Shown here: in pieces, positions 9,858 to 18,405 of the stretch | How the letters are laid out: each line of letters begins with the position of its first letter | Position numbering within the stretch: position 1 is the first letter of the stretch | Assembly (NCBI GenBank): GCA_023388055.1 | Contig: JAEWGW010000046.1 | Location: forward strand, 1 to 64,000 | Source: Bacillota bacterium | GTDB lineage: Bacteria > Bacillota > Bacilli > Paenibacillales > NBRC-103111 | Direction of reading: 5' to 3' | Length of the DNA: 64,000 nucleotides | Program-made: the position numbers and the translations under genes | The notes under the pieces: model-generated | Database searches by the model: none | Told to the model about the DNA's origin: nothing | The model's input: only the letters and a program-made list of their open reading frames with translations

Positions 9858-10310
9858 TTACACCGGCCCGTCGGGGCCGTCCAGTACATCCACTACACCC
9901 ACGGCGATCGCGCCTACAGCAGCGGTATAAACCAGTCCCTTCACGCCATGCTTCACAAGCTCCTTATCCTTATCGGCGATGCCCTTGGCTACATTGCCGG
10001 CATTCTCCGCCATCCCGGTCAGCACCTGGCCGGTGCCCTTCACCGTCGCATTGACGGCGGCACCCAGGTCCTGCATCCCTTCCTGGCGCTTCGCCTCATC
10101 CCGGGCCAACAATCCTGCTGCCGTATCCCAGGTGCCACTGGCTAAATCGCCTACCGTACGTCCGGCGAAGCGGCTGGTTTTCTCCACACCGTCGCCGATT
10201 TCCTTCACGAAATTGCTGCCGGTCAGCTCCCCGACCACCCGGACAGTGCCGCCCAGAACCAAACCGGTCAGCTCTCCGGCGGCATTACCGATTCCTTTTA
10301 ACAAACGCAT
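9858..10310 (-). CDS. Small Gly/Ala-rich protein of unknown function
   Basis: A 150-residue protein I do not recognise. It begins MRLLKGIGNAAGELTG and contains repeated amphipathic segments rich in Gly, Ala, Val and Lys (GELTGLVLGGTVRVVGELTG is an internal near-repeat), with a weakly hydrophobic stretch near the C terminus (VYTAAVGAIAVGVVDVL). There is no signal peptide. The frame is open further upstream, but ATG 10310 has AAGGAGG eight bases before it. It could be a membrane-surface or stress-associated protein, but nothing seen proves this. It lies 94 bases downstream of the GH13 gene on the same strand. Confidence 0.7.
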   Translation of the reverse strand: MRLLKGIGNAAGELTGLVLGGTVRVVGELTGSNFVKEIGDGVEKTSRFAGRTVGDLASGTWDTAAGLLARDEAKRQEGMQDLGAAVNATVKGTGQVLTGMAENAGNVAKGIADKDKELVKHGVKGLVYTAAVGAIAVGVVDVLDGPDGPV

Positions 10311-10403
10311 ATGCGTGTCCTCCTTCATAGCCGTCCGTGCAGCAGTCCCGACGGACACCGGCATACTATTATCTAAGTATACGCACCGGGTGGCCGCAGC
10401 GTT

Positions 10404-12239
10404 TCAGGTCTTTTTCCTTTCCTTTTCTTTCTCCGGCAGCTTCACTTCCCTTGGCAGAGGCGGCGGGGCCGATGGGACGGCCGCATGAATAGGCGGCATC
10501 TCGGATGCATCCGGGCGAGCCTCCTCCACCGCTTCCTCCTCCGGCTTGGTCTGCAGCACAGGCGCAGGCAGCGGACAAAGCTTATACACCCGAGCCTCAT
10601 ACGCCCGCAGCGGAAACCGGTCCACCTTTTCCTTCACGTCCACGGGATAATTGGCCAAAAGCAAATCGCAGCAATCGTACCGGATATGCTCGGGCAGCAC
10701 AAACTCCGCCTCCTGCGGGAAGAGATTGGCCACAATCAGCAGCACCACACTGTCCAGCGTCCGGGTATAGGCGTAAATCTGTTTATCCTGGGGCAAAAGC
10801 AGGTCGTATATCCCATACACCGCGGCAGCACAATCCCGGCGCAGCTCAATCAGCTTCCGGTAATAATGATAGATGGAGTCCGGATCCTGCAGTTGGCTCT
10901 CCACATGAATGCCGGTATAGTTGGGATTCACCTTCAGCCAGGGCTTACCGGTAGTAAAGCCGGCATTAACGCTGCTATTCCACTGCATGGGCGTACGGGA
11001 ATTGTCCCGGCCGTTTTTCCAGATCATCTGCATCACCTCGGCGTGGCTTTTGCCTTTTTCCAGCTCGATACGGTACAGGTTCTTGATGGCCACGTCATTG
11101 TAATCGTCGATGGAGGCGAATTGGACATTGGTCATGCCAATCTCCTGCCCCTGGTAAATAAACGGTGTCCCCTGCATCAAAAAATACATGGTCGCCAACG
11201 CCTTGGCCGATTCCCGCCAATAGACGCTGTCATCCCCCCAGGTGGAGACGGAGCGGGGCTGGTCGTGATTTTCCAGGAACAGCGCGTTCCAGCCGTCCTT
11301 CTCCAGCCCCTTCTGCCAACGGGTCAAGGTCCGCTTCAGAGAGCGGAGATCCAGGCCGCCCTCCAGGCTTTTGCTCCACAGGCCCAAATGCTCAAACTGG
11401 AAAATCATATTAAACTTGCCGCGTTTACCGCTGACCCACAGGCCGGCGTCGTTGGAGCTGACCCCGTTGGCCTCCCCCACGGTCATAATATCATAGCGGG
11501 CGAAGGTCTCCGCCTTCAGCTCCTCCAGAAAGGCATGGATGCCCTGCCGGTTCCGGTGTCCCTCAAACGAAGGGACATAACGCAGATTATCCGGGTTGGG
11601 GATGTCCGGGAAACCGGGCGTTTTTTTGATGTGGGAGATGGCATCCACCCGGAAGCCGTCGATGCCCTTGTCCAGCCACCAGCGCACCATGTCGTACAGC
11701 TCGCGGCGCACCTCTGGATTTTCCCAATTGAGATCGGGCTGGCGGGTGGAGAAAATATGCATGAAATATTGTCCGGTTAACGGGTCAAATTGCCAGGCGG
11801 GGCCGCCGAAGATGCTCTCCCAGTTGTTGGGCTCGGAGTCATTCCGGGGATCGGCCCAGATATAATAGTCCCGCTTGGGATTGTCCCGGGAGGAGCGGGC
11901 TTCGATGAACCACGGATGCTCATCGGAGGTATGGTTCAGCACCAGGTCCAGGATCAGCTTCATCCCGCGCGCGTGTACCTCCCGGAGCAGCTCATCAAAA
12001 TCCTCCATGGTCCCGTACTCCTCAGCCATAGCCTGGTAGTCGGAGATGTCGTAGCCGTTGTCGTCGTTGGGGGATTTGTAGGTGGGGCACATCCAAATCA
12101 CATCAATTCCCAGCCCCTTCAGATAATCCAGCTTGGTCAAAATGCCCCGCAAGTCGCCGATTCCATCACCGTTGGCGTCCATAAAGCTGCGGGGGTAAAT
12201 CTGGTATGCAACTGCTTCTTTCCACCATTTTTTATCCAT
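10404..12239 (-). CDS. GH13 alpha-glucosidase (oligo-1,6-glucosidase family)
   Basis: Cytoplasmic hydrolase of 611 residues that should release glucose from short alpha-glucosides. The (beta/alpha)8 barrel carries the GH13 triad: nucleophile Asp199 in DGFRVDAIS, acid/base Glu256 in VGEANG and Asp326 in ENHDQPR. The residue after the nucleophile is Ala rather than Val; in this subfamily Ala is linked with alpha-1,4 and Val with alpha-1,6 preference, so alpha-1,4 activity is more likely. After the usual C-terminal beta domain there is an extra tail of about 50 residues rich in Pro, Glu and Lys, ending in KEKERKKT, which is unusual for the family. The start follows GGAGG and AGGTGA. No transporter gene is adjacent. 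Confidence 0.93.
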   Translation of the reverse strand: MDKKWWKEAVAYQIYPRSFMDANGDGIGDLRGILTKLDYLKGLGIDVIWMCPTYKSPNDDNGYDISDYQAMAEEYGTMEDFDELLREVHARGMKLILDLVLNHTSDEHPWFIEARSSRDNPKRDYYIWADPRNDSEPNNWESIFGGPAWQFDPLTGQYFMHIFSTRQPDLNWENPEVRRELYDMVRWWLDKGIDGFRVDAISHIKKTPGFPDIPNPDNLRYVPSFEGHRNRQGIHAFLEELKAETFARYDIMTVGEANGVSSNDAGLWVSGKRGKFNMIFQFEHLGLWSKSLEGGLDLRSLKRTLTRWQKGLEKDGWNALFLENHDQPRSVSTWGDDSVYWRESAKALATMYFLMQGTPFIYQGQEIGMTNVQFASIDDYNDVAIKNLYRIELEKGKSHAEVMQMIWKNGRDNSRTPMQWNSSVNAGFTTGKPWLKVNPNYTGIHVESQLQDPDSIYHYYRKLIELRRDCAAAVYGIYDLLLPQDKQIYAYTRTLDSVVLLIVANLFPQEAEFVLPEHIRYDCCDLLLANYPVDVKEKVDRFPLRAYEARVYKLCPLPAPVLQTKPEEEAVEEARPDASEMPPIHAAVPSAPPPLPREVKLPEKEKERKKT

Positions 12240-12287
12240 CTTTATGTCACCTGCCTCCTTCTTTTTTACCCGGATCGGCTGGAAATG

Positions 12288-12749
12288 TTACAAATATTTT
12301 TTCATGGTGATATCCGTGGCGTGATAACCGGACTTTTCATACAGCGTCAAAGCCCGCCGGTTATGCGCAAAAACGTGCAGCCCCACCGACCGGGCTCCCA
12401 GCTCCTTTGCCTTTTCCTCCAGAGCCGCCATGGTGTCCTTACCCAGCCCACGGCCACGCCACTCCTCATACAGGGTGATTTCGTAGAGAAATGCCTCCCG
12501 CTTGCCCGAATCCACATACAGCCAGATATATCCGATCCGCGAGCCGCCTGCCTCTTCAATCATGTAGAGGTATTGATCCGCTGTGGCCAGTCCGTCCGGC
12601 AAGAGCCGGAGAATCGCCTCCCGGGACAACGCCAAGGCCTCCTCTTCCCTCCAGACACCGGATTCCACCTTTTCGCGGGCAAAATGGGGAATCAATTCCT
12701 CCAGGAACACCTGCAGCTCCGCCTCGTTCATAGGAACCAGTCTGACCAT
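12288..12749 (-). CDS. GNAT-family N-acetyltransferase
   Basis: Predicted acetyl-CoA-dependent N-acetyltransferase of 153 residues. The acetyl-CoA motif A is EWRGRGLGKDTM (near residues 95-106), followed by the family's NRRALTLYEKSGY element near the C terminus. The substrate amine is unknown. It is upstream of the GH13 gene on the same strand with a gap of 48 bases, so they may be cotranscribed, but no functional link is evident. Confidence 0.88.
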   Translation of the reverse strand: MVRLVPMNEAELQVFLEELIPHFAREKVESGVWREEEALALSREAILRLLPDGLATADQYLYMIEEAGGSRIGYIWLYVDSGKREAFLYEITLYEEWRGRGLGKDTMAALEEKAKELGARSVGLHVFAHNRRALTLYEKSGYHATDITMKKYL

Positions 12750-12819
12750 GCCAAACCCCTCTTTTCACATGTATTTTTTTTGCAAAAGCTCCTTCTGTCC
12801 CGTTCATAAATGTTCCAGA

Positions 12820-12848
12820 TTGACGCATACTAGGGGCTGACTTATAAC
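12820..12848 (+). promoter_or_regulatory. Sigma-A promoter of the 47-residue gene
   Basis: TTGACG (12820-12825), a 17-base spacer and TATAAC (12843-12848), giving a leader of about 55 bases before the AGGAGG site at 12895-12900. Confidence 0.7.
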
Positions 12849-12909
12849 CCCGCAGAGAGCTGCAAGACAGTCCCTGCACGGTCATATTGCCCGTAGGAGG
12901 TGAAATGCC

Positions 12910-13053
12910 ATGTCCAGCAACATCGTACGCGAGGAAGCCCGCAAGATTCAGGAAGCCTCCGGCAAGCTCCAGCACATGACCACCGAAAGCGACATCAAGA
13001 ATGAGCTGGAGAAAATCCGCCAATACTGCACGGCCATCGAAGCCCGCATTTAA
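12910..13053 (+). CDS. Small conserved-type protein, 47 residues
   Basis: The gene has a good promoter, AGGAGG nine bases before ATG 12910 and its own terminator, so it is very likely real despite its size. The product begins MSSNIVREEARKIQEASG and is a charged, helix-favouring soluble peptide with one Cys and no signal peptide. Its shape resembles short YwdI/DUF5327-type proteins of Bacillus, but the resemblance is only by eye and I give no function. It is divergent from the acetyltransferase and precedes asparagine synthetase. Confidence 0.7.
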   Translation: MSSNIVREEARKIQEASGKLQHMTTESDIKNELEKIRQYCTAIEARI

Positions 13054-13092
13054 GCGGAGGCGTTTTTGCCGACGCATACTTGCCTCAACCCG

Positions 13093-13133
13093 AAGCCCCG
13101 AAGCCGAAACCGAACCCGGCTGCCGGGGCTTTT
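13093..13133 (+). terminator. Terminator after the 47-residue gene
   Basis: AAGCCCCG (13093-13100) pairs with CGGGGCTT (13124-13131), with an inner AGCCG/CGGCT helix, followed by T residues. It separates the small gene from asparagine synthetase. Confidence 0.75.
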
Positions 13134-13216
13134 CTCTTCGGGGAGGACACGCAACTAAGCCTACCCCACCGCATAGAGTATACAATCATGTTCGTTAGAG
13201 AAAGGGTGAGGCAACC

Positions 13217-15061
13217 GTGTGCGGAATTACCGGATGGCTGAATTGGCAAAAAAACCTTACACAATTTCCCGATGTGCTGGAGGCCATGACGGAGACGCTG
13301 GCTCCCCGGGGACCCGATGCTGCAGGCTCTTGGATCAACCACTACTGCGCTCTGGGGCACAGACGGCTTTCCGTCATGGACCCGGCGAATGGCGCGCAGC
13401 CCATGGTGCGGGTATTTGGTGAGGACACGTATTCCATCGTATATAACGGCGAGCTCTATAATGCCCCCGAGCTCAAAAAAGAGCTGGAGGGGCGCGGCCA
13501 TGTTTTCCGGACCACCTGCGATACGGAGGTGCTTCTGGTTGCCTTTATTGAATGGGGCCGGAGCTGTGTGGACCGGTTAAACGGGATTTTTGCCTTCGCC
13601 GTATGGAGCGACAAGGACGAAGCGCTCTATCTTTTGCGGGACCGGCTGGGCGTCAAGCCGCTGTTCTATTCCTACCGGGACGGGGAGCTGCTGTTCGGCT
13701 CCGAGCCCAAGGCGATCCTGGCCCATCCGGATTTCAAGGCGGAGGTGGATCAGGAGGGCATCTCCGAAATCTTCGCCATCGGCCCCGCCCGGACCCCCGG
13801 ACACGGCGTGTACAAGGGAATGGCGGAGCTGAAGCCCGGACACTGCATGGTGGTAGACCGCAATGGCCTCTCCATCCGGGCGTATTGGACGCTGGAGAGC
13901 AAACCCCACGAGGAGAATGTGGAGGAAACGGCGGAAACCATCCGGGAGCTGCTCAAGGATACCCTGGAGCGCCAGCTGATCTCCGACGTACCTGTCTGCA
14001 CCCTGCTGTCCGGCGGTTTGGATTCCAGCGCCCTGACAGCACTGGCCTCCGCCTACTACACGGCTAACGGGCAAGGGGTGGTCCCCACCTACTCGGTAGA
14101 TTACGTGGACAACGATAAGAACTTCAAATCCAGCGCCTTCCAGCCCAACGCTGATGCCCCCTGGATCAAACGGATGAGCGAGCATCTGGGCACCCTCCAC
14201 CATGCGGTGGAATTCGATACGCCGGAGCTGGTGGAATCCCTGCGCGCCGCAGTCATCGCCCGGGATATGCCGGGGATGGCGGATGTGGACGGCTCACTGC
14301 TCCTGTTTTGCCGGGAAATCAAAAAAGGCGCCACTGTGGCGATCTCCGGGGAAGCCGCAGACGAAATCTTCGGCGGATATCCCTGGTTTCACCGTCAGGA
14401 CGCCTTGGAGGCGGATACCTTCCCTTGGGCGCTGAAGGTAAAGGATCGTACATCAGTGCTGTCCTCCGAGGCCGCGGCCTTCATTAATCCGGAGGTGTAT
14501 GCGCGGAACCGGTACCAGCAGGCCCTGGCAGAGGTGCCCCATCTTCAGGGCGAGGATGGGAAGCAGCGCAGAATGCGGGAAATCTCCTATCTGAACGTAA
14601 CCCGCTTTATGCCGACGCTCTTGGACCGCAAGGACCGGATGAGCATGGCCAGCGGCCTGGAGGTGCGTGTTCCCTATTGCGACCACCGGCTGGTTCAGTA
14701 TGTATGGAACATTCCCTGGGAAATCAAAACCGCCGGGGACCGGGAAAAGGGCATCCTGCGCAAGGCGCTGAAGGGCATTCTGCCGGACGATGTGCTGTTC
14801 CGCAAAAAAAGCCCCTACCCCAAAACTCACAATCCCAACTATATGAACGCCGTCCGCATGGAGCTGCGGGAAATCCTCCACGACCCGTCCTCCCCGCTCT
14901 TGCCCCTGGTGAACGTGGCCGGGTTGAAGGAAATGACGAAACCCGACAGCCCCAGCTCGGACTTCCCGTGGTTCGGTCAGCTGATGACCGGTCCCCAGCT
15001 GTTCGCCTTCCTGATCCAGGCGGATCATTGGCTGCGTACCTACAAAATTTCGGTTGTGTGA
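13217..15061 (+). CDS. asnB: Asparagine synthetase (glutamine-hydrolysing)
   Basis: Converts aspartate, glutamine and ATP to asparagine, glutamate, AMP and pyrophosphate. It starts at GTG 13217 so that Cys2 (MCGITG) becomes the N-terminal glutaminase nucleophile after Met removal; a GAAAGGGTGAGG ribosome site precedes it. The glutaminase domain (about 1-210) is followed by the synthetase domain with the PP-loop SGGLDSSAL near residue 263. Length is 614 residues, equal to Bacillus AsnO rather than the longer AsnB and AsnH, so the paralogue assignment is open. It stands alone between the small gene and a repeat-filled convergent gap. Confidence 0.95.
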   Translation: MCGITGWLNWQKNLTQFPDVLEAMTETLAPRGPDAAGSWINHYCALGHRRLSVMDPANGAQPMVRVFGEDTYSIVYNGELYNAPELKKELEGRGHVFRTTCDTEVLLVAFIEWGRSCVDRLNGIFAFAVWSDKDEALYLLRDRLGVKPLFYSYRDGELLFGSEPKAILAHPDFKAEVDQEGISEIFAIGPARTPGHGVYKGMAELKPGHCMVVDRNGLSIRAYWTLESKPHEENVEETAETIRELLKDTLERQLISDVPVCTLLSGGLDSSALTALASAYYTANGQGVVPTYSVDYVDNDKNFKSSAFQPNADAPWIKRMSEHLGTLHHAVEFDTPELVESLRAAVIARDMPGMADVDGSLLLFCREIKKGATVAISGEAADEIFGGYPWFHRQDALEADTFPWALKVKDRTSVLSSEAAAFINPEVYARNRYQQALAEVPHLQGEDGKQRRMREISYLNVTRFMPTLLDRKDRMSMASGLEVRVPYCDHRLVQYVWNIPWEIKTAGDREKGILRKALKGILPDDVLFRKKSPYPKTHNPNYMNAVRMELREILHDPSSPLLPLVNVAGLKEMTKPDSPSSDFPWFGQLMTGPQLFAFLIQADHWLRTYKISVV

Positions 15062-15101
15062 GGCAGCTTGTGGCAGGGTTGGGCTAGCAGCGGCGGCGGG
15101 G

Positions 15102-15365
15102 CGGCATGATACCGAGCATCAAATGTTCGACGCGGCATGATGCCGAGCATCAAACGTTTGCCTCGGCATGATAGCGATCATCAAATGTTCGCTATTGAAG
15201 CAAAATGGGCATTTTTCGGCTAATAGCAATCAACAAATGATCGCTATTCTCAAAAAAGCGGGAGGTTACCCCGCCAAAAATCGAAATAGCAATCATTGTT
15301 TGACGCTTACATGCCTTCACGGAGCCCACATATGCGAAATAAGATACATTGTTTGACGCTTACAT
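15102..15365. repeat. Four-unit intergenic array D (F-F-R-R) with leading copies
   Basis: Forward units of the type ATAGCGATCATCAAATGTTC begin at 15171 and 15223. Reverse-form units of the type AATAGCAATCATTGTTTGA begin at about 15285 and 15338. Spacing is about 52, 62 and 53. Upstream, GGCATGAT(A/G)CCGAGCATCAAA is repeated at about 15101 and 15134 with a 33-base period that runs into the first forward unit. The gap separates convergent asnB and rdgB. Confidence 0.7.
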
Positions 15366-15370
15366 GCCGG

Positions 15371-15515
15371 GTGGCTGGGGTAGCTCAACGTCCCATAAGA
15401 CGGATGGTAGCTGGGGTAGCTCAACGTCCCATACGACGGATGGTGGCTGGGGCAGCTCGATCTCCCATAAGACGGATGGTAGCTGGGGTAGCTCGACCTC
15501 CCATGAGACGAATAG
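15371..15515. repeat. 36-base tandem repeat, four copies
   Basis: GCTGGGGTAGCTCAACGTCC and close variants recur at 15374, 15410, 15446 and 15482, an exact 36-base period without spacers. The period is a multiple of three, so a 12-residue repeat is open in both strands, but there is no ribosome site or promoter and I treat it as non-coding. Confidence 0.75.
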
Positions 15516-15522
15516 AAAATAA

Positions 15523-16155
15523 TTAATAAACGAGTTCGATCAGCTGCCGGAGCGCCCTGCCCCGGTGGCTGATTTTGTTTTTCTCTTCTACCGTAAGCTC
15601 GGCCATGGTTCTGCCGTATTCCGGCAAATAGAAGTACGGGTCGTACCCGAAGCCGTTGTGGCCCCGGGCTTCCCCGAGAATATAGCCGGGACAGCGGCCC
15701 TCGAAGCGGGCATGCTGCTTGCGGGCAGGATCGGCCAGCACGATGCAGCAGACAAAATCGGCTGCGCTCCATACCGGCGGATGCCCCACCGGGAGTTTGT
15801 CGGAGGGGAATGTCAGCTTCTGCGACAGCTCCCGCAGCAGCTTGGCGTTGTTGTCGGCATCGTTGGCCTCCTCGCCGGCATACCGGGCGGAGTATACACC
15901 CGGCTGTCCGTCCAAGGCCTCCACCTCCAGACCGGAGTCATCGGCAATCACCGGTACCTGCAGGAGATCGGCCACATAGTGAGCCTTGATCAACGCATTT
16001 TCATAAAAGGTGCTGCCCGTTTCCTCAATCTCGGGAATCCCCTCATAATCGTCCAGACTGTGGATCTGGAAGCCTCTCTTGGCAAACAGCTCCTCCATCT
16101 CCTTGACCTTGCCTTTGTTGCGGGTGGCGATCACCACCACCTGTTGTTTGTTCAT
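15523..16155 (-). CDS. rdgB: XTP/dITP diphosphatase (Ham1/RdgB)
   Basis: House-cleaning nucleotide pyrophosphatase that hydrolyses dITP and XTP so that deaminated purines are kept out of DNA. The family signature is clear: IATRNKGKVKEM at the N terminus, DDSGLEVEALDG with its metal-binding acids, and GFGYDPYF near residue 170. Length (210 residues) is slightly above the usual 195-205. It begins six bases after the end of rph and the pair should be cotranscribed. In Bacillus subtilis the order is gerM-rph-ysnA; here gerM is missing from its expected place and lies some 22 kb away. Confidence 0.95.
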   Translation of the reverse strand: MNKQQVVVIATRNKGKVKEMEELFAKRGFQIHSLDDYEGIPEIEETGSTFYENALIKAHYVADLLQVPVIADDSGLEVEALDGQPGVYSARYAGEEANDADNNAKLLRELSQKLTFPSDKLPVGHPPVWSAADFVCCIVLADPARKQHARFEGRCPGYILGEARGHNGFGYDPYFYLPEYGRTMAELTVEEKNKISHRGRALRQLIELVY

Positions 16156-16161
16156 AGGCCC

Positions 16162-16914
16162 TTAACACCTCGCTTTATCTGATCCGATGAGCTCCGCTAC
16201 CTGGCCTAACGCTTCCTTCTGCAGCTCGATCATCCGGTTAACGCCCGACTCGCCCAGACCCAGAAGAAGATCCAGCTCCTCTCTGGAGAAGGGGGCCTCC
16301 TCGCCGGTACCCTGCAGCTCCACGAACTTGCCGGAGCCGGTCATCACCACGTTCATGTCCACCTTGGCCGAGGAATCCTCCTCATACTTCAGATCCAGCA
16401 TCGGCACACCGGCCACCACACCCACACTGACGGAAGCGAGGAAATCCCGGATCGGGAATACAGCCAGCGGCTTTTCCTTGCAGAGCTTGTGAATGGCCAG
16501 AGTCATGGCTACAAAAGCTCCCGTGATAGAGGTGGTTCTGGTGCCCCCGTCGGCTTGAATCACGTCGCAGTCCAGGGTAATGGTGCGCTCCCCCAGCTTC
16601 TCCAGATCCACCACGGAGCGCAGGGCGCGTCCGATGAGCCGCTGAATTTCCATGGTGCGTCCGGACAGCTTGCCCTTCACTGACTCCCGCTGATTGCGGG
16701 TTTGGGTTGCCCGCGGCAGCATGGAATATTCCGCCGTGATCCAGCCCTTGCCCTGCCCCTTCATAAAAGGAGGTACCCGCTCCTCCAAAGTTGCGGTGCA
16801 CAATACCTTGGTATCCCCGACTTCAATCCATACGGAGCCCTCCGCATGTTTGCTGTAAGGGGTAATAATCTTCACCGGGCGGAGCTCGTCCTGTTGTCTT
16901 CCGTCTATGCGCAT
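16162..16914 (-). CDS. rph: Ribonuclease PH
   Basis: Phosphate-dependent 3'-5' exoribonuclease that trims tRNA precursors; it acts as a hexamer in the cytoplasm. The product of 250 residues starts MRIDGRQQDELRPVKI and carries the family elements GRTMEIQRLIGRALR and DCDVIQADGGTRTT. The frame is open to 16995, but AGGAGG nine bases before ATG 16914 and the family N terminus fix the start. It is the first gene of a two-gene unit with rdgB. I could not find a convincing promoter in the 126 bases upstream. Confidence 0.95.
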   Translation of the reverse strand: MRIDGRQQDELRPVKIITPYSKHAEGSVWIEVGDTKVLCTATLEERVPPFMKGQGKGWITAEYSMLPRATQTRNQRESVKGKLSGRTMEIQRLIGRALRSVVDLEKLGERTITLDCDVIQADGGTRTTSITGAFVAMTLAIHKLCKEKPLAVFPIRDFLASVSVGVVAGVPMLDLKYEEDSSAKVDMNVVMTGSGKFVELQGTGEEAPFSREELDLLLGLGESGVNRMIELQKEALGQVAELIGSDKARC

Positions 16915-17040
16915 TCGTATATGCCTCCTGTAATGGCGTTGCCCTGTCATGTCTATCATACGCGTAATTGCCAATTGCTGTATCGACAAACACAAGTATA
17001 CCTCATTTTAGCAAAGGTTACGCCCCCTTGCACCACAGGA

Positions 17041-18213
17041 TTACGGGTTCATCACCCACTTGGGGCCTCTCCATGTGGAAATATAGTACCAACGGGTCCC
17101 GTTGGGGGAATCCCAGACCCGCTCCGGCACCACCTGCTGCTTGGTGAACACCAGAAGCTCCATAGTATTGTTAACCTCACCCGGGCTAGGGTAATCCGCC
17201 ACTATGGTATATTCATTCAGCTCCACAGGTGTGGTATATTCCTTTACCCCCAACGCCCGGTCATGCTCCATATCCCCAGTAAGACTGCGTGCAAGCTCTA
17301 CGGACGGATTCACCCAGCGGGCTTCCCCGTCCACCAGCACCATCACCCAATCCCGGATTTTCCCCATGGCCTCGAGATCCTGGGGAGGCTGTTTTTCATC
17401 ATCCGCGAGGAGTGTGCTGTAGGGCGCCTTCTTCAGTCTGAACGGCACCGGCATATGCAGGGTTTCGCTCCACGGCTCCACGCCTTCCACTCCCACACCG
17501 AACCGCATGTCTTGGGCAATCCAACGTTCCCCCAAGGGGGTTCCGATTTTGTACCAGACTGTGGGAGCCACCAAGCGCGAATAACGCGTGTATTTGGCCA
17601 AAGGCATCACGACCTGAGGCTTGAGTTTGGGCTCATTTTCCAAAGGCTGCTCAAAGGGGTACAGGGATACCGGCGTTTCCGTTGAAATGGGGATGGCGCC
17701 CATTGCTTCCACACCAACATATTTCTCCGCATAATGCTCCGGCCTGATCCACATATCGCCCAGCCAAGACGTACGAATCAAATAATAAAAGTCCTTATTA
17801 AGGCAAGGGCCGTAGGGCTCGCAGGCATTAATCGAAGCCACCGCCTGTACCTGCTGGGGGGACAGGGAATACGGGGTGGGCCGGCCCGGTGCTTCATAAA
17901 GAACCGTTTCCTGCAGCAAATGCACGGTCTCCTCCTGGTACTCCACCTTATTAAATTGGTATGCTCCCTCCTTCAAATTGATCCATACGGGGCCAAGCCA
18001 GGTTTCCACTTGGATTTTTTCCATGCTTCTAATGGACACCAGCTTATTCTGTTCAATAGGGGCCATCCGTACGGACTGAAGCGGGCTCAGGGCGCCCACC
18101 GCCTGATTCGGACGGGTCTCCGGACCAGTGTACAGGGTGAAGGTATCTGCCAGGGTAACATAAGGCATTTCCGCAGGCTGCGCCATAATCGGGTCCGGCT
18201 GGGCTGCTTCCAC
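17041..18213 (-). CDS. Secreted protein with bacterial SH3-like repeats
   Basis: Protein of at least 390 residues made of about five repeats, each ending in a W-x-G-x-x-W-(I/V) element: WLGPVWI, WLGDMWI, LGERWI, DGEARWV and WRGPKWV. Such repeats are of the SH3b/GW type, often found in wall- or spore-associated proteins; ligand binding is inferred. The nearest standard start is GTG 18213, giving MEAAQPDP. In frame upstream, however, is a hydrophobic signal-like segment, ASVLLAFTFLFAAGGPASVEA (split here for length: ASVLLAFTFLFAAGG then PASVEA), with no ATG, GTG or TTG before it. The gene therefore uses a rare start, or a small frameshift has separated the signal peptide from its start codon. 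Confidence 0.7.
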   Translation of the reverse strand: MEAAQPDPIMAQPAEMPYVTLADTFTLYTGPETRPNQAVGALSPLQSVRMAPIEQNKLVSIRSMEKIQVETWLGPVWINLKEGAYQFNKVEYQEETVHLLQETVLYEAPGRPTPYSLSPQQVQAVASINACEPYGPCLNKDFYYLIRTSWLGDMWIRPEHYAEKYVGVEAMGAIPISTETPVSLYPFEQPLENEPKLKPQVVMPLAKYTRYSRLVAPTVWYKIGTPLGERWIAQDMRFGVGVEGVEPWSETLHMPVPFRLKKAPYSTLLADDEKQPPQDLEAMGKIRDWVMVLVDGEARWVNPSVELARSLTGDMEHDRALGVKEYTTPVELNEYTIVADYPSPGEVNNTMELLVFTKQQVVPERVWDSPNGTRWYYISTWRGPKWVMNP

Positions 18214-18338
18214 AGAGGCAGGGCCTCCGGCTGCGAACAGGAAGGTGAAAGCCAGCAGTACGGATGCGGCTTGGGACGTAGACCCGTGGATAAAGTTGCT
18301 GCCCGGCCCACATTTCCCCAGCAGCAGACAAATGAATA

Positions 18339-18367
18339 TTGGCAGAGCGGCTGCACTTCGTTATAAT
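18339..18367 (+). promoter_or_regulatory. Sigma-A promoter of the tetR-reductase unit
   Basis: TTGGCA (18339-18344), a 17-base spacer and a perfect TATAAT (18362-18367). The operator palindrome starts three bases after the -10 box. Confidence 0.85.
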
Positions 18368-18369
18368 GA

Positions 18370-18387
18370 GGCTAACAAGTGTTAGCC
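18370..18387. promoter_or_regulatory. Palindromic operator of the TetR regulator
   Basis: GGCTAACA-AG-TGTTAGCC is a perfect 8-base inverted repeat placed over the expected transcription start. Position and symmetry suggest TetR autorepression that also controls the downstream reductase. Confidence 0.8.
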
Positions 18388-18405
18388 AAAAGGGGATGGG
18401 CATGT

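Noticed and set aside
12288..12749. Acetyltransferase as an aminoglycoside resistance gene
   Set aside because: Only general GNAT motifs are present; nothing marks an antibiotic substrate.
15102..15515. CRISPR array
   Set aside because: Units change orientation, spacers are not unique uniform segments, the 36-base repeats have no spacers, and there are no cas genes.
15296..15526. Open frames with 12-residue repeats over the 36-base tandem repeat
   Set aside because: No start region, promoter or ribosome site; frames are open on both strands only because the period is a multiple of three.
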